From DASUPK01 sp963801055 (GTDB lineage Bacteria; Actinomycetota; Thermoleophilia; Solirubrobacterales; 70-9): 64,000 nucleotides of DNA. Positions within the stretch are counted from its first letter, which is position 1. Every line of letters begins with the position of its first letter. The translations under genes were made by a program, and so were the position numbers. Positions 24,654-32,671 of this stretch are shown in pieces. The notes below the pieces were generated by a model. That model worked only from the letters and a program-made list of their open reading frames with translations. It was not told where the DNA came from and did not search any database. The stretch covers positions 1 to 64,000 of the forward strand of contig CAWDDE010000001.1 in the NCBI GenBank assembly GCA_963801055.1, read 5' to 3'.

Positions 24654-25047
24654 GCTCGGATATCAGCGCGTCGATCCGCGCCGAGATCTCGTCGCGGATC
24701 CGCCTGACCGTCTCCAGGTCCTTTCCGGAGGGATCCTCCAGGTCCCAGTCCTCGTAGCGCTTGCCCGGGTAGATCGGGCAGGCATCGCCGCAGCCCATCG
24801 TGATCACAACGTCCGACTCGCGGACCATGCCGTCCTCGAGTTTCTTCGGTCGCTCCGCGGAGATGTCGATCCCGATCTCGTCCATTGCCTCGACGACCGC
24901 GGGGTTGAGTTGATCGGCGGGCTCGCTGCCGGCCGAGATGACCCGCACCCGTCCGGCTGCCTTGCGCTCGAGCAGACCGGCAGCCATTTGGCTGCGCCCG
25001 GCGTTGTGGACGCAGACAAAGAGGACCTCGGGCACCTCGTCGGCCAC
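24637..25047 (-). CDS. arsC: Arsenate reductase / low-molecular-weight phosphotyrosine phosphatase family (ArsC)
   Basis: This 136-residue protein has the P-loop V-C-V-H-N-A-G-R-S right at the N-terminus, with the catalytic Cys. M-G-C-G-D-A-C-P holds further cysteines in the position used by thioredoxin-coupled arsenate reductases, followed by D-W-D-L-E-D-P. This combination points to arsenate reduction rather than plain phosphatase activity. GTG start. No arsenite exporter or ArsR is adjacent, so the role may be housekeeping. It overlaps the DUF3618 gene tail to tail and lies 5 bp from the DegV gene. Confidence 0.85.
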   Translation of the reverse strand: MADEVPEVLFVCVHNAGRSQMAAGLLERKAAGRVRVISAGSEPADQLNPAVVEAMDEIGIDISAERPKKLEDGMVRESDVVITMGCGDACPIYPGKRYEDWDLEDPSGKDLETVRRIRDEISARIDALISELSAVS

Positions 25048-25052
25048 GAGGG

Positions 25053-25922
25053 TCAGCCTGACAGAGACTTGATGGGGACCCCGCCGACGCCGAGCAGGCC
25101 GGGCCCGACGTGTGCGCCGATCACGGGACCGACCTCCGAGGTGAAGACCGGGTCGTTGCCGAAGATCGGTCTGCAGGCCTCGACCAGGCGCGCGGCGTTC
25201 TCGGGGTCCTGAACGTGCTGGACGACCCAGGCATCGGCGCCGTCTTCGTGGCGCTGGCGGGCGTAGTCGACCATCCGCTCGAAGGCCCGGCTTCGCGTCC
25301 GGACCCGCTCGATGGGGGTGATCTCCTCCTCGAGGGTGAGGATCGGCTTGATCTTCAGCGTGGTGCCGATCCAGGCGCGTGCGGTGCCGATTCGACCGCC
25401 GCGCCGCAGATAGTCGAGCGTGTCGACGGCGAACCAGATCTTGAGCTCCTCGCGGAGCGCCCGGGCGCGTTCGTTCGCCCCGGACGCGTTCGCGCCACGC
25501 TCGGCGGCGTTGGCGGCGGCGAGGATCATCAGCCCCATCCCGCCGCAGCCCGTCCGCGAGTCGCAGACCACGATCCGCTCCCCGCCCCTGCCCTCCGCCG
25601 TGAGCCTCTCGCGCGCCTGCATCGCCGACTCGTAGGTCCCGGAGATCACGGATGAAAGGTGGATCGAGACGATCTCGTGGCCCTCGGCAAGCAATGGCTC
25701 ATAGACCGCGATGAAGTCGCCTACCGAGGGCTGCGAGGTCGTCACCGTCTGGTCCGACGCTCGGAGTCGCTCATAGAAGTCGTGCAGGTCGCCGATGTCG
25801 GACTCACGGTCCTGATCCCCCTCGATGCCGACGTAGAGGCTGACGAGGTGGATGTTGTGCTCCTCGATCAGCTCGAGCGGCAGGTATGAGGTCGTGTCGG
25901 CGACGACCGCGGTCGAGGGCAT
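25053..25922 (-). CDS. DegV family fatty-acid-binding protein
   Basis: This 289-residue protein has the family layout. The N-terminal V-V-A-D-T-T-S-Y-L-P is followed by T-S-Q-P-S-V-G-D-F, L-S-S-V-I-S-G-T-Y and the C-domain with L-D-Y-L-R-R-G-G-R-I-G and I-K-P-I-L. DegV/FakB proteins hold a fatty acid for phosphorylation by a FakA kinase, which feeds exogenous fatty acids into phospholipid synthesis. No FakA is adjacent. It is divergent from the epimerase gene, with only a 25-bp gap, so promoters must overlap coding sequence. Confidence 0.9.
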   Translation of the reverse strand: MPSTAVVADTTSYLPLELIEEHNIHLVSLYVGIEGDQDRESDIGDLHDFYERLRASDQTVTTSQPSVGDFIAVYEPLLAEGHEIVSIHLSSVISGTYESAMQARERLTAEGRGGERIVVCDSRTGCGGMGLMILAAANAAERGANASGANERARALREELKIWFAVDTLDYLRRGGRIGTARAWIGTTLKIKPILTLEEEITPIERVRTRSRAFERMVDYARQRHEDGADAWVVQHVQDPENAARLVEACRPIFGNDPVFTSEVGPVIGAHVGPGLLGVGGVPIKSLSG

Positions 25923-25947
25923 TCCGGCGTTCTACCATGCCCGCTCA

Positions 25948-27000
25948 ATGGCGAAGACGCTCGTCACGGGTGGGACGGGCTTTGTCGGTCTCCACGTCGT
26001 CAGGGAGCTCGCTAGCCGGGGCGACGAGCTGCGTCTGCTCGTCCGCGAGGGGAGCAACACCGAGCCGCTGGGGGGCATCGAGTGGGAGCGTGCCGTTGGC
26101 GACGTGACTGACAGGGATTCCGTGAGCAAGGCGATGAAGGGGGTGGAGCGCGTCTTCCACGTCGCCGGCACGACCTCGATGCGCACGCGGGCGCGGGACC
26201 GGGTCTACGAGATCAACGTGCTGGGCACGAAGAACGTGATGGAGGAGGCGTTGAGCGCCGGCGTCGTGCGCGTGGTGCTCACCTCGAGCTCGAGCGCGGT
26301 CGGCGCCGCCGAACCGGGCGGGACGATCGACGAGGATCAGCCCTTCACGGTCGGCCGCCTCGGCGTCGCGTACATCAACTCCAAGCACGAGGCGGAGGTC
26401 GTGTCGATGCGCGCCGCCGCCAAGGGGCTGCGGGTGGTGATCGTCAATCCCTCGTTCGTCCTCGGCCCCGACGATCCGAATCCCAGCGGCACCTCGAACG
26501 CGCTGGTCCGGCGTCTGCTCCTACGCCGGATTCCGGGTTACCTCGACGGGGCGATCAACATCGTCGACGTGCGGGACGTCGCCAAGGGGCACGCGCTCGC
26601 CGACGAACGCGGTGAGCACGGCGAGCGGTACCTGCTCACCGGACGCAACTTCACCCAGCAACGGCTCTTCGCCGACCTGAGCCGGATCGCGAATGTGCCG
26701 CCGCCGCCGCTGCGCATGCGAAGGCGTGCCGTGCTGGCTGGGGTTGAGGCGATGGAGCTCGTCGGCCTGCGCCTTCCTACCTCGGCGGACGAGGTCCGGT
26801 CCGGCACCCAGTGGTTCACCTACCGCAACGACAAGGCGCGCGAGGTGCTCGGCTGGGAGCCCCGCCCGCACGAGGAGACCCTCGAGGACACCGTGCGCTG
26901 GCAGCTCGAGGAGCTCGGCAGGCGTGCCGAGGGGCACCAGCTCACCGATATCGCCCTGCGCACCGCGGGCACGGCCCTTCGCGTGCTTCCCTTCGGCTGA
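25948..27000 (+). CDS. NAD-dependent epimerase/dehydratase (dihydroflavonol-reductase-like SDR)
   Basis: This 350-residue extended SDR has V-T-G-G-T-G-F-V-G, G-D-V-T-D-R-D-S, H-V-A-G-T-T, L-T-S-S-S-S-A-V-G and Y-I-N-S-K-H-E-A-E. In the last motif, the catalytic Tyr and Lys are four residues apart as expected, and N-P-S-F-V-L-G-P follows. The C-terminus resembles sugar epimerases of the HpnA type. Hopanoid genes are not seen nearby, so only the family is assigned. The ATG at 25948 fits the first beta strand. The stop overlaps the next start by one base. Confidence 0.85.
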   Translation: MAKTLVTGGTGFVGLHVVRELASRGDELRLLVREGSNTEPLGGIEWERAVGDVTDRDSVSKAMKGVERVFHVAGTTSMRTRARDRVYEINVLGTKNVMEEALSAGVVRVVLTSSSSAVGAAEPGGTIDEDQPFTVGRLGVAYINSKHEAEVVSMRAAAKGLRVVIVNPSFVLGPDDPNPSGTSNALVRRLLLRRIPGYLDGAINIVDVRDVAKGHALADERGEHGERYLLTGRNFTQQRLFADLSRIANVPPPPLRMRRRAVLAGVEAMELVGLRLPTSADEVRSGTQWFTYRNDKAREVLGWEPRPHEETLEDTVRWQLEELGRRAEGHQLTDIALRTAGTALRVLPFG

Positions 27001-27305
27001 TGAGAGAGGCTCGCCGAGTCCTCTACCGCTGCGGGACACCGACCAACTTCCTCTGCCCCTGCGGCGCCGTCGCGCGGCGGCTCAACAAGCTGGGCCTCGA
27101 CTACAGGACGGAGCGCGTCGCCCGCCGGCGCTCGGGCCGCCCCGAGATCGTCGAGCTCACGCAGCTGCCCTACGTGCCTGTGCTCGTCGACGGCGACGAG
27201 GTGGTCAACGACTCCCGCCGCATCCTCCAGTACCTAGATTGGGCGTACGCAGGCGAGGGGTCGAAGGGCGCATCGGCGACCACTACAATGAGTGCCGATG
27301 AGTGA
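27000..27305 (+). CDS. Glutathione S-transferase N-terminal domain (thioredoxin-fold) protein
   Basis: This 101-residue protein consists only of a thioredoxin-like GST N-domain. It has a C-P-C-G motif at residues 19-22 at the tip of helix 1, L-P-Y-V-P-V-L-V-D-G-D with the cis-Pro, and V-V-N-D-S-R-R-I-L-Q-Y-L at the ligand-binding loop. The C-terminal helical GST domain is missing, as in some glutaredoxin-like redox proteins. It overlaps the Fe-S insertion gene by 8 bp, which hints at a thiol redox role in the same pathway. Confidence 0.75.
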   Translation: MREARRVLYRCGTPTNFLCPCGAVARRLNKLGLDYRTERVARRRSGRPEIVELTQLPYVPVLVDGDEVVNDSRRILQYLDWAYAGEGSKGASATTTMSADE

Positions 27306-27672
27306 GACGCCTCAGCCGATATCGCTGACCGACAAGGCGGCGATCAAAATCAAGGAGCTGCTCTCAGACCAGGAGAACGGCTCCGAGCAGGCGCTTCGCG
27401 TCGCGGTTCGCGGCGGCGGTTGCTCGGGCTTCCAGTACGCGCTCGCCTTCGACGCTCCCAAGGAGGACGACCACCGCTTCGAGAACCAGGGCGTGGCGGT
27501 AGTCGTCGACAAGAACAGCATGCAGTTCGTCTTCGGCTCCGAGGTCGACTGGGTCGACGGGCTCCAGGGCGCCGGCTTCTCGGTCAACAACCCGAACGTC
27601 GTTGCAGCCTGCGGCTGCGGCTCCAGCTTCCAGGTCCGCGAGGACACGGCCGAGCAGGCCGCCACCGTCTAG
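27298..27672 (+). CDS. erpA: Iron-sulfur cluster insertion protein (ErpA/IscA/HesB family)
   Basis: This A-type Fe-S carrier has 124 residues. Three conserved cysteines are in place, one in G-G-G-C-S-G-F-Q-Y and two in the C-terminal C-G-C-G-S-S-F. G-S-E-V-D-W-V-D-G-L precedes the latter. A-type carriers receive clusters from the scaffold and insert them into apoproteins. The gene faces, tail to tail, a monothiol glutaredoxin and a BolA gene, which act in the same pathway. The erpA symbol rather than iscA is a judgement. Confidence 0.9.
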   Translation: MSETPQPISLTDKAAIKIKELLSDQENGSEQALRVAVRGGGCSGFQYALAFDAPKEDDHRFENQGVAVVVDKNSMQFVFGSEVDWVDGLQGAGFSVNNPNVVAACGCGSSFQVREDTAEQAATV

Positions 27673-27683
27673 GCGAGACCTCT

Positions 27684-28088
27684 CTAGCGCTCGATCTGGA
27701 TCGGCGGGCTCTGCTGCGGGTTATCCGCCTGGGGCTCCTGCTCGGCGGACGGTGCCGGGCGCTCGGGCTGCTCGACGCCGAGCACGCCGGCCAGCTCACC
27801 GGACTCGTCCATCTCCTCGACGATGTCGGCACCGCCGATCAGCTCACTGTTGACGTAGAGCTGGGGGAAGGTCTGCCAGTCGGAGATCTCGGCGGTCACC
27901 TCGCGCAGCGGCTGTAGCGCCGGCAGCACGTCGAGCGCTGCGTACTCGACGCCGTAGGCCTCGAGCACGTTCACGACCCGCATCGAGAAGCCGCACTGCG
28001 GCGCTTCCGGTGTGCCCTTCATGAAGAGCAGGATGCGGTTGTCCCGGATCAGCTCCTCGACCCTGTCCTTGAGGGTGGGTTCAGTCAT
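27684..28088 (-). CDS. grxD: Monothiol glutaredoxin, Grx4 family
   Basis: This 134-residue CGFS-type glutaredoxin has F-M-K-G-T-P, Q-C-G-F-S-M-R-V, W-Q-T-F-P-Q-L-Y-V with the cis-Pro and G-G-A-D-I-V-E-E-M. CGFS glutaredoxins bridge a [2Fe-2S] cluster with glutathione or a similar thiol and pass it to A-type carriers or form heterodimers with BolA. A Gln/Pro-rich tail of about 30 residues after the domain is unusual. It sits between erpA and bolA. Confidence 0.93.
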   Translation of the reverse strand: MTEPTLKDRVEELIRDNRILLFMKGTPEAPQCGFSMRVVNVLEAYGVEYAALDVLPALQPLREVTAEISDWQTFPQLYVNSELIGGADIVEEMDESGELAGVLGVEQPERPAPSAEQEPQADNPQQSPPIQIER

Positions 28089-28132
28089 CCCCGACCACGA
28101 TACAGACCCGCTGCCGCGGCTTTGCTGAGCCG

Positions 28133-28369
28133 CTACTTCGGCACCGAGGTCTTGACGGAGAGAGCGTGAATCGAGCCGTCGTCGAAGCGGGTCTGAACGG
28201 CCTTCTTAACCAGCTTGTGCTGCTCGATCCGAGAGAGACCCTCGAACTGAGTGGCGGTGACGGTGGCGCGCAGGTGGTCCTGCGTTCCGGTCTCGTCGAC
28301 GACCTCGACCTGGGCCCCCGGCAGCGAGGCCTCGATCATCAGCCGCACCTCGTCGAGGGAGATCGCCAT
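28133..28369 (-). CDS. bolA: BolA family protein
   Basis: This 78-residue BolA-fold protein has L-P-G-A-Q-V-E-V-V-D, H-L-R-A-T-V and the C-terminal signature H-K-L-V-K-K-A, including the His near residue 51 that can ligate a shared cluster, then I-H-A-L-S-V-K-T. It is 44 bp upstream of the monothiol glutaredoxin on the same strand, so the two probably form the known Grx-BolA heterodimer in Fe-S trafficking. Confidence 0.9.
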   Translation of the reverse strand: MAISLDEVRLMIEASLPGAQVEVVDETGTQDHLRATVTATQFEGLSRIEQHKLVKKAVQTRFDDGSIHALSVKTSVPK

Positions 28370-28462
28370 CGGCTCGAAATGCTACGAGCCCGCGAGCTCG
28401 GCCGGGGCGGAGGTAAGATCGATCAGGCGCCGGGGCCCGGGGCAGGAATCCGGCGCTTAGTC

Positions 28463-29299
28463 ATGAGCAGACATAGGGGAGAGTCCCTCCCCGCCGATGA
28501 GAGAGAGGAATCTCGGTTGAAGGCATGGACGGCCACGGCACTGAGCGAGCTCACCTCGGCCGAGCGGCAGGTCGCGGATCTGCTGCCGATCGAGGCCGAT
28601 CCCACCGAAGCCCTAGAGGTGCTCGACGAGGTGCCCTACTGGTTCCACACGTTTGCGCTCAATCGGGCGGAGGGAATCTACGCGCCGGGATATGCGCGGG
28701 ACCATCGGTACCGGATCCCGGCAATCCCGGAGAGCTTCGACGGTCTCGCCGTACTTGACATCGGCAGCTTCGACGGGTTCTACGCATTCCTCGCCGAGGC
28801 CCGGGGGGCAGAGCACGTGGTCGCCATCGACAACGAGCAGTACATCCAGTGGGTCCGGGCGCGCTGGGGGGTCGAGCTCGAGGGAGGCGAGGGCTTCCGG
28901 GCGATCCACGCCCTACTCGGCTCGACGGTCGAGTACCAGAAGCTCGACGCGCTGGAGCTCGACCGACTCGACGAGCGCTTCGACTTCATCTTCTGCTGTG
29001 GGATTCTGCACCGGGTAGAGGCGCCCGCCCGACTGCTGCGGCTCCTCAGCCGCCGTCTCGCGGAGGGCGGTCGGGTGCTGATCGAGACGCACGGCGTCTT
29101 CGCGGATCCGAGCGATGGCCACCCCGTGCACCGCTACGCACCCGGGGAGGTCTACCCCCAGGACGACTACGTCTATTGGGGGTTCACCGCCGGCGGGATC
29201 GAGATACTCGGTCGCGAGAGCGGGTTCCGGCAATTCGAGCTCGTCGACGCACCGGTGATCGATGGCCACCCGCGGATCATCGGCTGGCTGCGGCGCTGA
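28463..29299 (+). CDS. CmoB-like class I SAM-dependent methyltransferase
   Basis: This protein of about 278 residues has an N-terminal part ending Y-W-F-H-T-F-A-L-N-R-A-E-G-I-Y-A-P-G, matching the segment before the methyltransferase fold in CmoB-like proteins. Motif I is V-L-D-I-G-S-F-D-G-F-Y, followed by V-V-A-I-D, F-D-F-I-F-C-C-G-I-L-H-R and G-G-R-V-L-I-E-T. CmoB itself modifies tRNA wobble uridine with carboxy-SAM, but related proteins have other substrates and no cmoA is seen. ATG at 28463 is used; a TTG at 28517 behind GAGAGGAA is an alternative start. Confidence 0.7.
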   Translation: MSRHRGESLPADEREESRLKAWTATALSELTSAERQVADLLPIEADPTEALEVLDEVPYWFHTFALNRAEGIYAPGYARDHRYRIPAIPESFDGLAVLDIGSFDGFYAFLAEARGAEHVVAIDNEQYIQWVRARWGVELEGGEGFRAIHALLGSTVEYQKLDALELDRLDERFDFIFCCGILHRVEAPARLLRLLSRRLAEGGRVLIETHGVFADPSDGHPVHRYAPGEVYPQDDYVYWGFTAGGIEILGRESGFRQFELVDAPVIDGHPRIIGWLRR

Positions 29300-29341
29300 G
29301 CGCCTGCTCGCTTGCTTCACAGGATCGTTACTCACGGTTTG

Positions 29342-29360
29342 CAGGGATTTCACATCCCTG
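29342..29360. terminator. Short hairpin after the methyltransferase gene
   Basis: CAGGGAT, a TTCAC loop and ATCCCTG form a 7-bp perfect stem 43 bp past the stop codon and 26 bp before the next start on the same strand. It may be a weak terminator or a leader structure of the phosphodiesterase gene. Confidence 0.35.
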
Positions 29361-29385
29361 GGCGCCGGCCAGCGTCATCCTGACG

Positions 29386-30159
29386 ATGACCGTGGCAGGC
29401 GACCTCATCGCCCACCGGCTGGGAAGGGCCTACGGGCCCGACAACTCGGAGACGGCGCTTCGCCGCTCACTCTCCGGACCGCTCGATGGGCTTGAGACCG
29501 ACGTCTGCCTGACCGCGGATGGCGAGCTCGTTCTGCTGCACGACCCCCTGCTCTCGCTGGGGACGACCCTCTCCGGCTGGGCGCACGAGCGCACGCTCGA
29601 CGAGCTGCTCGACGGGAGCCTCCTCGGCGCATACGGCGAGCCTGCAGGTGAGCCGCCGCTCACCCTGGAGCGGCTCCTGGACGCCGCGCCCCTCGATCTG
29701 ATCGTTCAGGTCGAGGTGAAGACCCAGTCGAACCCCGAGCTCGCCCGCCGCACCGCAGCAGCGATCTGCGAACGGTGCGCCCGCTCCCCCGAGCGCGAGC
29801 GCCTCGAGGTGATCAGCTTTCACACCGATGCCTGCGAGGTCGCCGCGGCTGCCGGCTTTCGCACCCGGCTGGTGATCTGGGCCGACTACGCGCCCGAGAT
29901 GCTGGCCGGTTGGGCGCTCCGGCACGGCGTCAGCGGCGTCAAGGTCGAGCACTTCCTGCTCTCGGACGAGCTCGTCGGCCTGCTGCGGGCGGCGGGGATC
30001 ACCGTGAGCACCGGAACGGTGAACGATGTCGAGCTGCTTGAGGAGGTCCTGCATGCGCAGCCCAGGTGCATCACGACGGACAGGCCGCACGAGCTGCGCC
30101 AGGAGGCGAGCGCTCGCGGTCTGCTGCCGGTGAGCTACGAGCTCCCGGCCGCGGCTTGA
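29386..30159 (+). CDS. Glycerophosphodiester phosphodiesterase family protein
   Basis: This 257-residue GDPD-fold enzyme splits glycerophosphodiesters into glycerol 3-phosphate and an alcohol. It shows A-H-R-L-G-R at the N-terminus (catalytic His), P-D-N-S-E-T-A (family consensus P-E-N-T), L-E-T-D-V with two metal ligands, V-L-L-H-D-P with the second His, V-E-V-K and V-S-T-G-T-V-N. The H-R-L-G and D-N-S variants are slightly off consensus. No signal peptide, so it is probably cytosolic. The ATG at 29386 fits the first strand. Confidence 0.85.
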   Translation: MTVAGDLIAHRLGRAYGPDNSETALRRSLSGPLDGLETDVCLTADGELVLLHDPLLSLGTTLSGWAHERTLDELLDGSLLGAYGEPAGEPPLTLERLLDAAPLDLIVQVEVKTQSNPELARRTAAAICERCARSPERERLEVISFHTDACEVAAAAGFRTRLVIWADYAPEMLAGWALRHGVSGVKVEHFLLSDELVGLLRAAGITVSTGTVNDVELLEEVLHAQPRCITTDRPHELRQEASARGLLPVSYELPAAA

Positions 30160-30160
30160 T

Positions 30161-30197
30161 ACGAGGGTGCTCCGGGGCGTCAGCCGAGGAGCAAGCC
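30161..30197 (-). repeat. Dispersed intergenic repeat, third copy
   Basis: Read on the minus strand, TTGCTCCTCGGCT and CCGGAGCACCCTCG match the blocks at 7909-7942 with an 8-bp centre that differs. It fills the 39-bp gap between the convergent phosphodiesterase and FprA genes, so it may double as a terminator. Confidence 0.45.
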
Positions 30198-30198
30198 G

Positions 30199-31602
30199 CT
30201 ATCTGAGGGCGGTCTTGGCCTTCGAGGCCTCGACCAGCCCGTCCACGCGGCAGAACTTGACGCGCGGCCGGCCGTGCGGCTTACCGGCCTCGACCTCGGC
30301 TGCGTCGATCGCCTGCCAGCCCTCGAACGTGACGTGGTCGGGCTTGCGCTCCCCGAGCAGGGTCTCGATCGCGCCGCGGTCGCCGGCGAGCTCCGGCTCA
30401 GGGACCTTCCCCGCGTTGAGGTCGGCGAACAGGTTGTCGACGGTCTCCTGGGCGTCCTTCTTGTTCGTGCCGATCACGCCGGAGGGGCCGCGCTTGATCC
30501 AGCCGACCGAGTAGAGGCCGAGTATCTCGTTTCCATCCTCGTGGACCCGCCCCGCGTCGTTGGAGATCGTCCCGGCCCGCTCGTCGAATGGCACGCCGTC
30601 GATCGGGATTCCCTTGTAACCGATCGAGCGCAGCACCAGGCCGCATTCGATCGTCTCGCGCTCGCCGGTGTCAACCGCGCGAAGTCGCCCCGAGCCGTCG
30701 CGCTGCAGCTCGTTGCGGCCGACCACGATCCGCCCAACCCTGCCTTCTCCCTGGATCTCGACCGGAGAGCGGAGGAAGCGCATCACGATCCTCTTGTTCT
30801 TCCCCTCCGGCTCGCGCTGGGAGAACTCGGTGAAGATCTCGACGTTGCGGCGGTTGGTCGGATTGGCGTCGTCCGACTCGAGCCACTCGCGGCTGAGCTC
30901 GTCGAGCTCCATCTCCTCGGGGTCGACGTCGATGTCCGCGTCGACCATCTCGCCCAGCTCGCGCACCTCGGGATTCGTGAAAGCAGCCTGGGCGGGGCCG
31001 CGGCGGCCGAGGACGAGGATCTCCTTGACGCCTGCGCCGTTGAACGCCTCGATCGCGTGGTCGGCGGTGTCCGTTTCCGTCAGCTCCTCAGGCGTCAGGG
31101 CGAGCATCCGGGCGACGTCGGCGGCGACGTTGCCGTTGCCGATCACCACGACGCGCTCGCAGGAGAGGTCGAACTCGCGGTCGGCAAAGTCGGGGTGGGC
31201 GTTGTACCAGTTGACGAACTCGGTGGCCGGATGGCTCCCGGGCAGGTCCTCGCCGGGGATCCCGAGATGGCGATCGGTCGCCGTGCCGTAGGCGAAGACG
31301 ACCGCGTGGTAGCGCTCCTGGAGCTCCTGCACCGAGACGTCGGTGCCGACCTCGACATTGCCGAAGAAGCGAAACTCGGGGCGTGCCGCCGTCTTCTCGT
31401 AGACGCGGATCACCGACTTGATCTTCGGATGGTCCGGCGCGACGCCGAATCGCACCAGCCCGTAAGGCGTCGGAAGGCGGTCGAACATGTCGACCTCGGC
31501 GTGCGTTCCCTCGTGTTTGAGGACGTGCTCAGCCGTGTAGAACCCGGCTGGACCCGAGCCGACGATCGCGACGCGCAGGGGATTTTCCTCAGTGCCGATC
31601 AC
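30199..31602 (-). CDS. fprA: Ferredoxin-NADP+ reductase, adrenodoxin-reductase (FprA) type
   Basis: This 467-residue flavoprotein moves electrons between NADPH and ferredoxin. FAD motif V-A-I-V-G-S-G-P-A-G-F-Y is followed by F-D-R-L-P-T-P-Y-G-L-V-R-F-G-V-A-P-D-H, the hallmark of this family. It also has V-V-I-G-N-G-N-V-A-A-D-V-A-R for NADP and the C-terminal Y-S-V-G-W-I-K-R-G-P-S-G-V-I-G-T-N. GTG at 31602 is the first start that keeps the FAD strand without running into hemQ. It is 40 bp downstream of hemQ on the same strand; a shared transcript is likely. Confidence 0.92.
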   Translation of the reverse strand: MIGTEENPLRVAIVGSGPAGFYTAEHVLKHEGTHAEVDMFDRLPTPYGLVRFGVAPDHPKIKSVIRVYEKTAARPEFRFFGNVEVGTDVSVQELQERYHAVVFAYGTATDRHLGIPGEDLPGSHPATEFVNWYNAHPDFADREFDLSCERVVVIGNGNVAADVARMLALTPEELTETDTADHAIEAFNGAGVKEILVLGRRGPAQAAFTNPEVRELGEMVDADIDVDPEEMELDELSREWLESDDANPTNRRNVEIFTEFSQREPEGKNKRIVMRFLRSPVEIQGEGRVGRIVVGRNELQRDGSGRLRAVDTGERETIECGLVLRSIGYKGIPIDGVPFDERAGTISNDAGRVHEDGNEILGLYSVGWIKRGPSGVIGTNKKDAQETVDNLFADLNAGKVPEPELAGDRGAIETLLGERKPDHVTFEGWQAIDAAEVEAGKPHGRPRVKFCRVDGLVEASKAKTALR

Positions 31603-31642
31603 GGCGAGCGGGAAAGGGTAGTCGGTGGCCTTTGCCTGGGCG

Positions 31643-32353
31643 CTATTCGAGCACGCCCGCCGGCGGGGCAACGGCCGTGGTTGCGGTGCCGTCGAGCGCG
31701 TCCAGGGCGCGGCCGAGCGACATCGCCACACAGGTGAAGATCGGCGTGTCGCGCAGCGTGTAGGAGCTCGACTCGGTCCCCCGAAGCTCCTGGACGAGGT
31801 CGAGGAACTCGCCCGGATCGTCGCCCTCGAAGGAGACGACGAACTCCTGATCGTCGAGACCGAAGGAGTACGCGGTGTTGATCGAGATCTCGGGGTAGCG
31901 GCGGCCCACCTCGATGTGGTTGGCCATGATCCGCTGCCGCTCCTCGATCGGCAGCCCGTACCACTCGCGCTTCTTCTCGAATGGGTAGACGAACAGGTAC
32001 TTCCGGTCCGAGGTGCAGATCTCCGGCCGGGACTCCGACTCCGAGTAGGGCGAGGGCTTCGTCATCGCCAGGTACGAGTACGGCGTCGAGGCCCAGCGGG
32101 CGAGGCCGCTCTGGCCGAGCACGACGTGGAAGGTGTGGATGTCCTCGAGGATCGGGCTCTGGCTGAGCAGCATCAGATCCGTGTCGCCGCGCGTCCCGAC
32201 CGTCGAATACGCTCGCAGCGAGCGGTCCTCCGCGAAGTCCTCGCAGGCGGCCTGGAACTCGGCCTTGTCGCGCGCCCGCTCCTCGGCGCTGCGCCTCCGC
32301 CAGGCGGGGTCGAGCGCAAAGAACGTGAACTTGACGAACGCGCGGCCGGCCAC
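31643..32353 (-). CDS. hemQ: Hydrogen peroxide-dependent coproheme decarboxylase (HemQ, chlorite-dismutase family)
   Basis: This 236-residue protein ends heme synthesis in Gram-positive bacteria by decarboxylating coproheme to heme b. The sequence has Y-S-Y-L-A-M-T-K-P-S-P-Y, R-K-Y-L-F-V-Y-P-F-E-K-K-R-E-W-Y, M-A-N-H-I-E-V-G-R-R-Y-P with the proximal His region, A-Y-S-F-G-L-D-D-Q-E-F-V-V and Y-T-L-R-D-T-P-I-F-T. All are typical of actinobacterial HemQ. GTG start at 32351-32353 by alignment to the first strand (K-F-T-F-F). It places the organism in the coproporphyrin-dependent heme pathway. Confidence 0.92.
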   Translation of the reverse strand: MAGRAFVKFTFFALDPAWRRRSAEERARDKAEFQAACEDFAEDRSLRAYSTVGTRGDTDLMLLSQSPILEDIHTFHVVLGQSGLARWASTPYSYLAMTKPSPYSESESRPEICTSDRKYLFVYPFEKKREWYGLPIEERQRIMANHIEVGRRYPEISINTAYSFGLDDQEFVVSFEGDDPGEFLDLVQELRGTESSSYTLRDTPIFTCVAMSLGRALDALDGTATTAVAPPAGVLE

Positions 32354-32441
32354 GAGACGAAGGTTAGAGTCTGTCCGGTCACCCACGTGGGCGGCTTCCG
32401 GTACGTCCAGACGTGCGCGAGGGTGGCCGGGCAGGCTCTTG

Positions 32442-32615
32442 GTGGCCTCCGTCGCGGTCGCCGTCGGCGTCCTCGTCAACGACTCTGGTGCAACCTTCCT
32501 GGCGCTCGGCGCCCTCGCTCTGGGGGCGTTCCTGGCCTTCTCCTGGGCACAGCGGCCAGGGGCAGCAGGCACGGAACAGGTTGAGGCAACCAGGATTTGC
32601 CGATCGGGAAAGTGA
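32442..32615 (+). pseudogene. Membrane-protein C-terminal fragment or small membrane ORF
   Basis: A 57-codon stretch encodes about 40 hydrophobic residues. They include V-G-V-L-V-N-D-S-G-A-T-F-L-A-L-G and A-F-L-A-F-S-W-A-Q, followed by a polar tail. The V-N-D-S-G-A block recalls the last helices of large actinobacterial polytopic phosphodiesterase-like membrane proteins, but upstream sequence in this frame is only antisense to hemQ. A GTG at 32442 could start it, without a clear ribosome site. Most likely it is a remnant; a genuine small protein is possible. Apart from a short palindrome, nothing else is seen in 32354-32671. Confidence 0.35.
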
Positions 32616-32620
32616 AGATG

Positions 32621-32631
32621 GTGTGACACAC
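32621..32631. promoter_or_regulatory. Palindrome GTGTGACACAC upstream of the glycosyltransferase fusion
   Basis: A perfect 11-bp palindrome with a central A lies 41 bp before the ATG at 32672. It could be an operator in the promoter of the glycosyltransferase gene. No matching regulator is identified. Confidence 0.3.
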
Positions 32632-32671
32632 AGCACGCAAGCTCGGCAGGCCTTCCCGGTACCCTGGTCAG

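Noticed and set aside
30199..31602. FprA-type protein as a glutamate synthase small subunit
   Set aside because: The R-L-P-T-P-Y-G-L-V-R-F-G-V-A-P-D-H motif and length identify the adrenodoxin-reductase/FprA family.
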